A stretch of DNA of 64,000 bases from Nitrospinaceae bacterium. GTDB lineage: Bacteria > Nitrospinota > Nitrospinia > Nitrospinales > Nitrospinaceae. The position numbers and the translations under genes were made by a program. Positions 62,450 to 64,000 of the stretch are shown one piece after another; positions within the stretch are counted from its first letter, which is position 1, and each line of letters begins with the position of its first letter. The notes beneath the pieces were generated by a model, which was not told where the DNA came from, searched no databases, and saw only the letters and a program-made list of their open reading frames with translations. Where the stretch lies: contig JANQEK010000015.1 of NCBI GenBank assembly GCA_028278405.1, positions 62,001 to 126,000 of the forward strand. The letters run 5' to 3'.

Positions 62450-63052
62450 ATGAAGAGACCTGCCGCGGTTAAAGACCTCATCGAAGAATTGAAACGCCTG
62501 CCGGGCATCGGACAGAAGACGGCGGAACGCTTGTCGTTCTATTTAATGCGCGGGGAGAAGACGCAGGTGGAAAAACTGGCGAGCTCGATTCGCAACATCA
62601 AGGAGAAAGTCATCCTCTGCTCCAACTGCCACGGCATTACCGAAGTCGATCCCTGCGACATCTGCCAGGATCCGAAACGCGATCATCATCTGATCTGCGT
62701 GGTGGAGGAACCGTACGACGTATATGTGATGGAGAACATGGGCGACTACAAAGGCGAGTACCATGTGCTGATGGGCGTGATTTCGCCGCTGGACGGCATC
62801 GGGCCGCAGGACCTGACGACCGAGGATTTGAAGGCGAAGATCAGTAAAAACGGCACCCGCGAAGTGATCCTGGCGACCAACCCGGACATGGAAGGAGAAT
62901 CGACTGCCGTCTACATCGCCCGCATGCTCAAAGGCTCCGGGGTGAAGGTGACACGCATTGCCCGCGGCCTGCCGGTCGGCGGCGATATCGAGTACGCCGA
63001 TCCCGTGACGCTCAAGAAATCCATGGAAGGCCGCATGGAAATTGATACTTGA
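62450..63052 (+). CDS. recR: recombination mediator RecR
   Basis: A 200-residue RecFOR pathway protein. The N-terminal helix-hairpin-helix is VKDLIEELKRLPGIGQKTAE, and the zinc site is CSNCHGITEVDPCDICQDP. The Toprim domain carries YHVLMGVISPLDGIGP and VILATNPDMEGESTAVYIAR. It loads RecA on gapped DNA together with RecF and RecO. Spacing and order after ybaB are normal. Confidence 0.97.
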   Translation: MKRPAAVKDLIEELKRLPGIGQKTAERLSFYLMRGEKTQVEKLASSIRNIKEKVILCSNCHGITEVDPCDICQDPKRDHHLICVVEEPYDVYVMENMGDYKGEYHVLMGVISPLDGIGPQDLTTEDLKAKISKNGTREVILATNPDMEGESTAVYIARMLKGSGVKVTRIARGLPVGGDIEYADPVTLKKSMEGRMEIDT

Positions 63053-63067
63053 CCGGGCAAGGCCCGG
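63053..63067. repeat. hairpin repeat CCGGGC-AAG-GCCCGG, copy 3
   Basis: Reverse orientation of the 514-528 element, overlapping nothing coding and starting just after the recR stop. Confidence 0.5.
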
Positions 63068-63074
63068 GGCTGAC

Positions 63075-63141
63075 TTTGGATTGTCCCTGGCGATCAACAC
63101 AGGCAGTCAACGGTCAACAAGCTCCCCCTCCGGGGAGGAGG
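63075..63141 (-). repeat. dispersed intergenic repeat, copy 9 (inverted)
   Basis: TTTGGATTGTCCCTGGCGATCAACA..GTCAACGGTCAACAAGCTCCCCCTCCGGGGAGGAG, following recR. Confidence 0.7.
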
Positions 63142-63218
63142 TTTTCGCTTGACCGGGGGTGGAATTTTCCTTAAATTAGGGACCCTTGGTCAGACCCACA
63201 TTTGAACACACATACCAT

Positions 63219-63293
63219 TCCGGAGTGGCGCAATGGTAGCGCAATCGGCTGTTAACCGATGGGTTACAGGTTCGAGTCCTGTCTCCGGAGCCA
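63219..63293 (+). tRNA. tRNA-Asn(GTT)
   Basis: Acceptor TCCGGAG/CTCCGGA, anticodon loop CTGTTAA (anticodon GTT), short variable arm, encoded CCA. Confidence 0.97.
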
Positions 63294-63301
63294 GATACGA
63301 C

Positions 63302-63336
63302 AAACCCGCCATCCCCAAAGGGATGGCGGGTTTTCT
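63302..63336 (+). terminator. terminator after tRNA-Asn
   Basis: AAACCCGCCATCCC / GGGATGGCGGGTTT is a perfect 14-bp stem with a short loop and T-rich 3' side, directly after the tRNA. Confidence 0.85.
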
Positions 63337-63412
63337 CCTTCCCCGGAGGGGGGTGGGGAGGGAGAACTTGTTGTCCGTTGACCGCGGACGACGATCCTTG
63401 AGCACAATTGAA
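63336..63412 (+). repeat. dispersed intergenic repeat, copy 10
   Basis: CTCCTTCCCCGGAGGGG..GAACTTGTTGTCCGTTGACCGC..GATCCTTGAGCACAATTGAA, after the tRNA-Asn terminator. Confidence 0.75.
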
Positions 63413-63429
63413 GGGTGTAAAAAATTATC

Positions 63430-63446
63430 AGTGGCGATTCGCCACT
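63430..63446. repeat. hairpin repeat AGTGGCG-att-CGCCACT, copy 2
   Basis: Perfect 7-bp stem, with the C-G to T-A change on both strands compared with 60078-60094. It reaches the stop of the DUF3106 gene. Confidence 0.6.
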
Positions 63447-64000
63447 ATCGGTTGCGGCGTTGCATCCGGCGCTTGTGCATGCGTTTTTTAAATTGCTTGC
63501 GTTGTTGTGGCGTTGCGTTCCGCATTTTGTCGCGAAACTTCCGGCGCTGGTCGGGAGACATGTTGCGGAATTTCCGTTTCATCGACTGCCGGCGCTGTTG
63601 TTTATTTTTAAGGAATTGTTTTCGTTTTTCCGGCGGCAGGCTTTGCCAGCGTTTTCTAAGTTGCTGTCTTTTCTCCGGCGAAAGGTTCTTGAACCGTTCC
63701 CGGGCGCGACGCAGTTGTTTGCGTTGTTGCGGCGGCAGTTTGCTGAAGCGGTTGAATTTTTTGCGGATCTTCTGGCGTTGTTCCGGCGTCATTTTTTTCC
63801 AGGTTTTCAGCCGTTGCTTCATATTGCTGCGTTGCTGCGGGGTGAGTTGACCCCAACGCTTGGCGCCTCTTTGCAATCGCGCCCGTCGGTCTGCAGGCAA
63901 TTGATCCCATTTCCCGGCAAACGGTTTCAGCACCTTTTGTTCGCTCGGACTCAACTGATCCCAGGAGGTTCCCGCGTCCTGTGCCCAGCCGGTGACCGGC
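63445..64000 (-). CDS. DUF3106-like protein, 5' end beyond the window
   Basis: A basic protein of repeated ~14-residue units such as WDQLPADRRARLQRGAKRW, WGQLTPQQRSNMKQRL and FSKLPPQQRKQLRRAR, the L-[ST]-P-[ED/Q]-QR-[KQ] pattern of DUF3106 proteins, ending with a Lys/Arg-rich tail. The track starts it at TTG 63954, but the frame stays open to 64000 (..AQDAGTSWDQLSPSEQK), and the AQDA stretch looks like the end of a signal peptide. The true start lies outside. It is probably exported, with an unknown role. Confidence 0.8.
   Translation of the reverse strand, partial: PVTGWAQDAGTSWDQLSPSEQKVLKPFAGKWDQLPADRRARLQRGAKRWGQLTPQQRSNMKQRLKTWKKMTPEQRQKIRKKFNRFSKLPPQQRKQLRRARERFKNLSPEKRQQLRKRWQSLPPEKRKQFLKNKQQRRQSMKRKFRNMSPDQRRKFRDKMRNATPQQRKQFKKRMHKRRMQRRNR

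Overview
The window comes from a Gram-negative bacterial chromosome. It has lipoproteins, an LptM-like lipoprotein, c-type cytochromes and the replication block dnaA-gyrB-gyrA, so it lies at or near the replication origin. A cytochrome P460-family protein, several membrane and secreted c-type proteins, bactofilins, split etfA/etfB genes and the overall gene style suggest a Nitrospinota/Nitrospina-like or deltaproteobacterial-grade organism. That placement is an inference from gene content, not from a database match.

Layout. (1) 0-8.4 kb: an ArgA-like acetyltransferase and a DUF484-GGDEF protein, a pilin-like protein with a cationic tail, then a cluster of secreted small proteins (His-rich, YcnI-like, DsrE-like, cytochrome P460), followed by a zinc-ribbon membrane protein and an unrecognised secreted protein. 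(2) 8.6-10.4 kb: a 49-residue coiled-coil protein behind a Fur-box-like promoter, and argH with a tiny LptM-like lipoprotein gene. (3) 10.5-17.8 kb: a minus-strand block combining chromosome segregation and envelope/cytoskeleton genes (rsmG, two parS sites, parA, parB, bactofilin, rsmI, a second MinD/ParA-like ATPase, a second bactofilin, an L,D-transpeptidase). The last two proteins share an N-terminal domain. (4) 17.8-25.6 kb: etfA, an OsmC protein, a kinase-like protein without its phospho-acceptor His, a saccharopine-dehydrogenase-family enzyme, a secreted protein, etfB and a large polytopic membrane protein.

(5) 25.6-45.2 kb: a phage-derived or gene-transfer-agent-like locus. It has a regulatory end (sigma-region-4-like protein, hypothetical protein, S24 repressor with two operators, receiver protein) and late genes on the minus strand: a 950-residue tail protein, small head/tail proteins, connector, HK97-type capsid, protease and portal, then terminase genes at the far end. 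Two blocks separate portal from terminase: ordinary-looking envelope/cytochrome genes, and an AT-rich three-gene cassette. The cassette has a small DNA-binding-like protein, an unknown helical protein and a 740-residue protein. The last combines a zinc-metallopeptidase motif pair with a C-terminal dCTP deaminase/dUTPase-fold domain. It has its own operator-like repeat array and an intrinsic terminator just ahead of the large gene, and is my best candidate for an undescribed (possibly anti-phage) system.

(6) 45.2-63.4 kb: the intergenic origin candidate, dnaA, gyrB, gyrA, a TPR lipoprotein and serS. Next come four tRNA-Ser genes covering all usual bacterial Ser anticodons, tRNA-Arg(GCG), a methyltransferase, a TetR regulator with two palindromic operators and a DUF2155-like lipoprotein. 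The block ends with SRP RNA, dnaX, ybaB, recR, tRNA-Asn and a DUF3106 protein that runs off the window. Intergenic gaps here carry at least ten copies of a ~65-75 bp dispersed repeat, plus short hairpin repeats whose stems covary.
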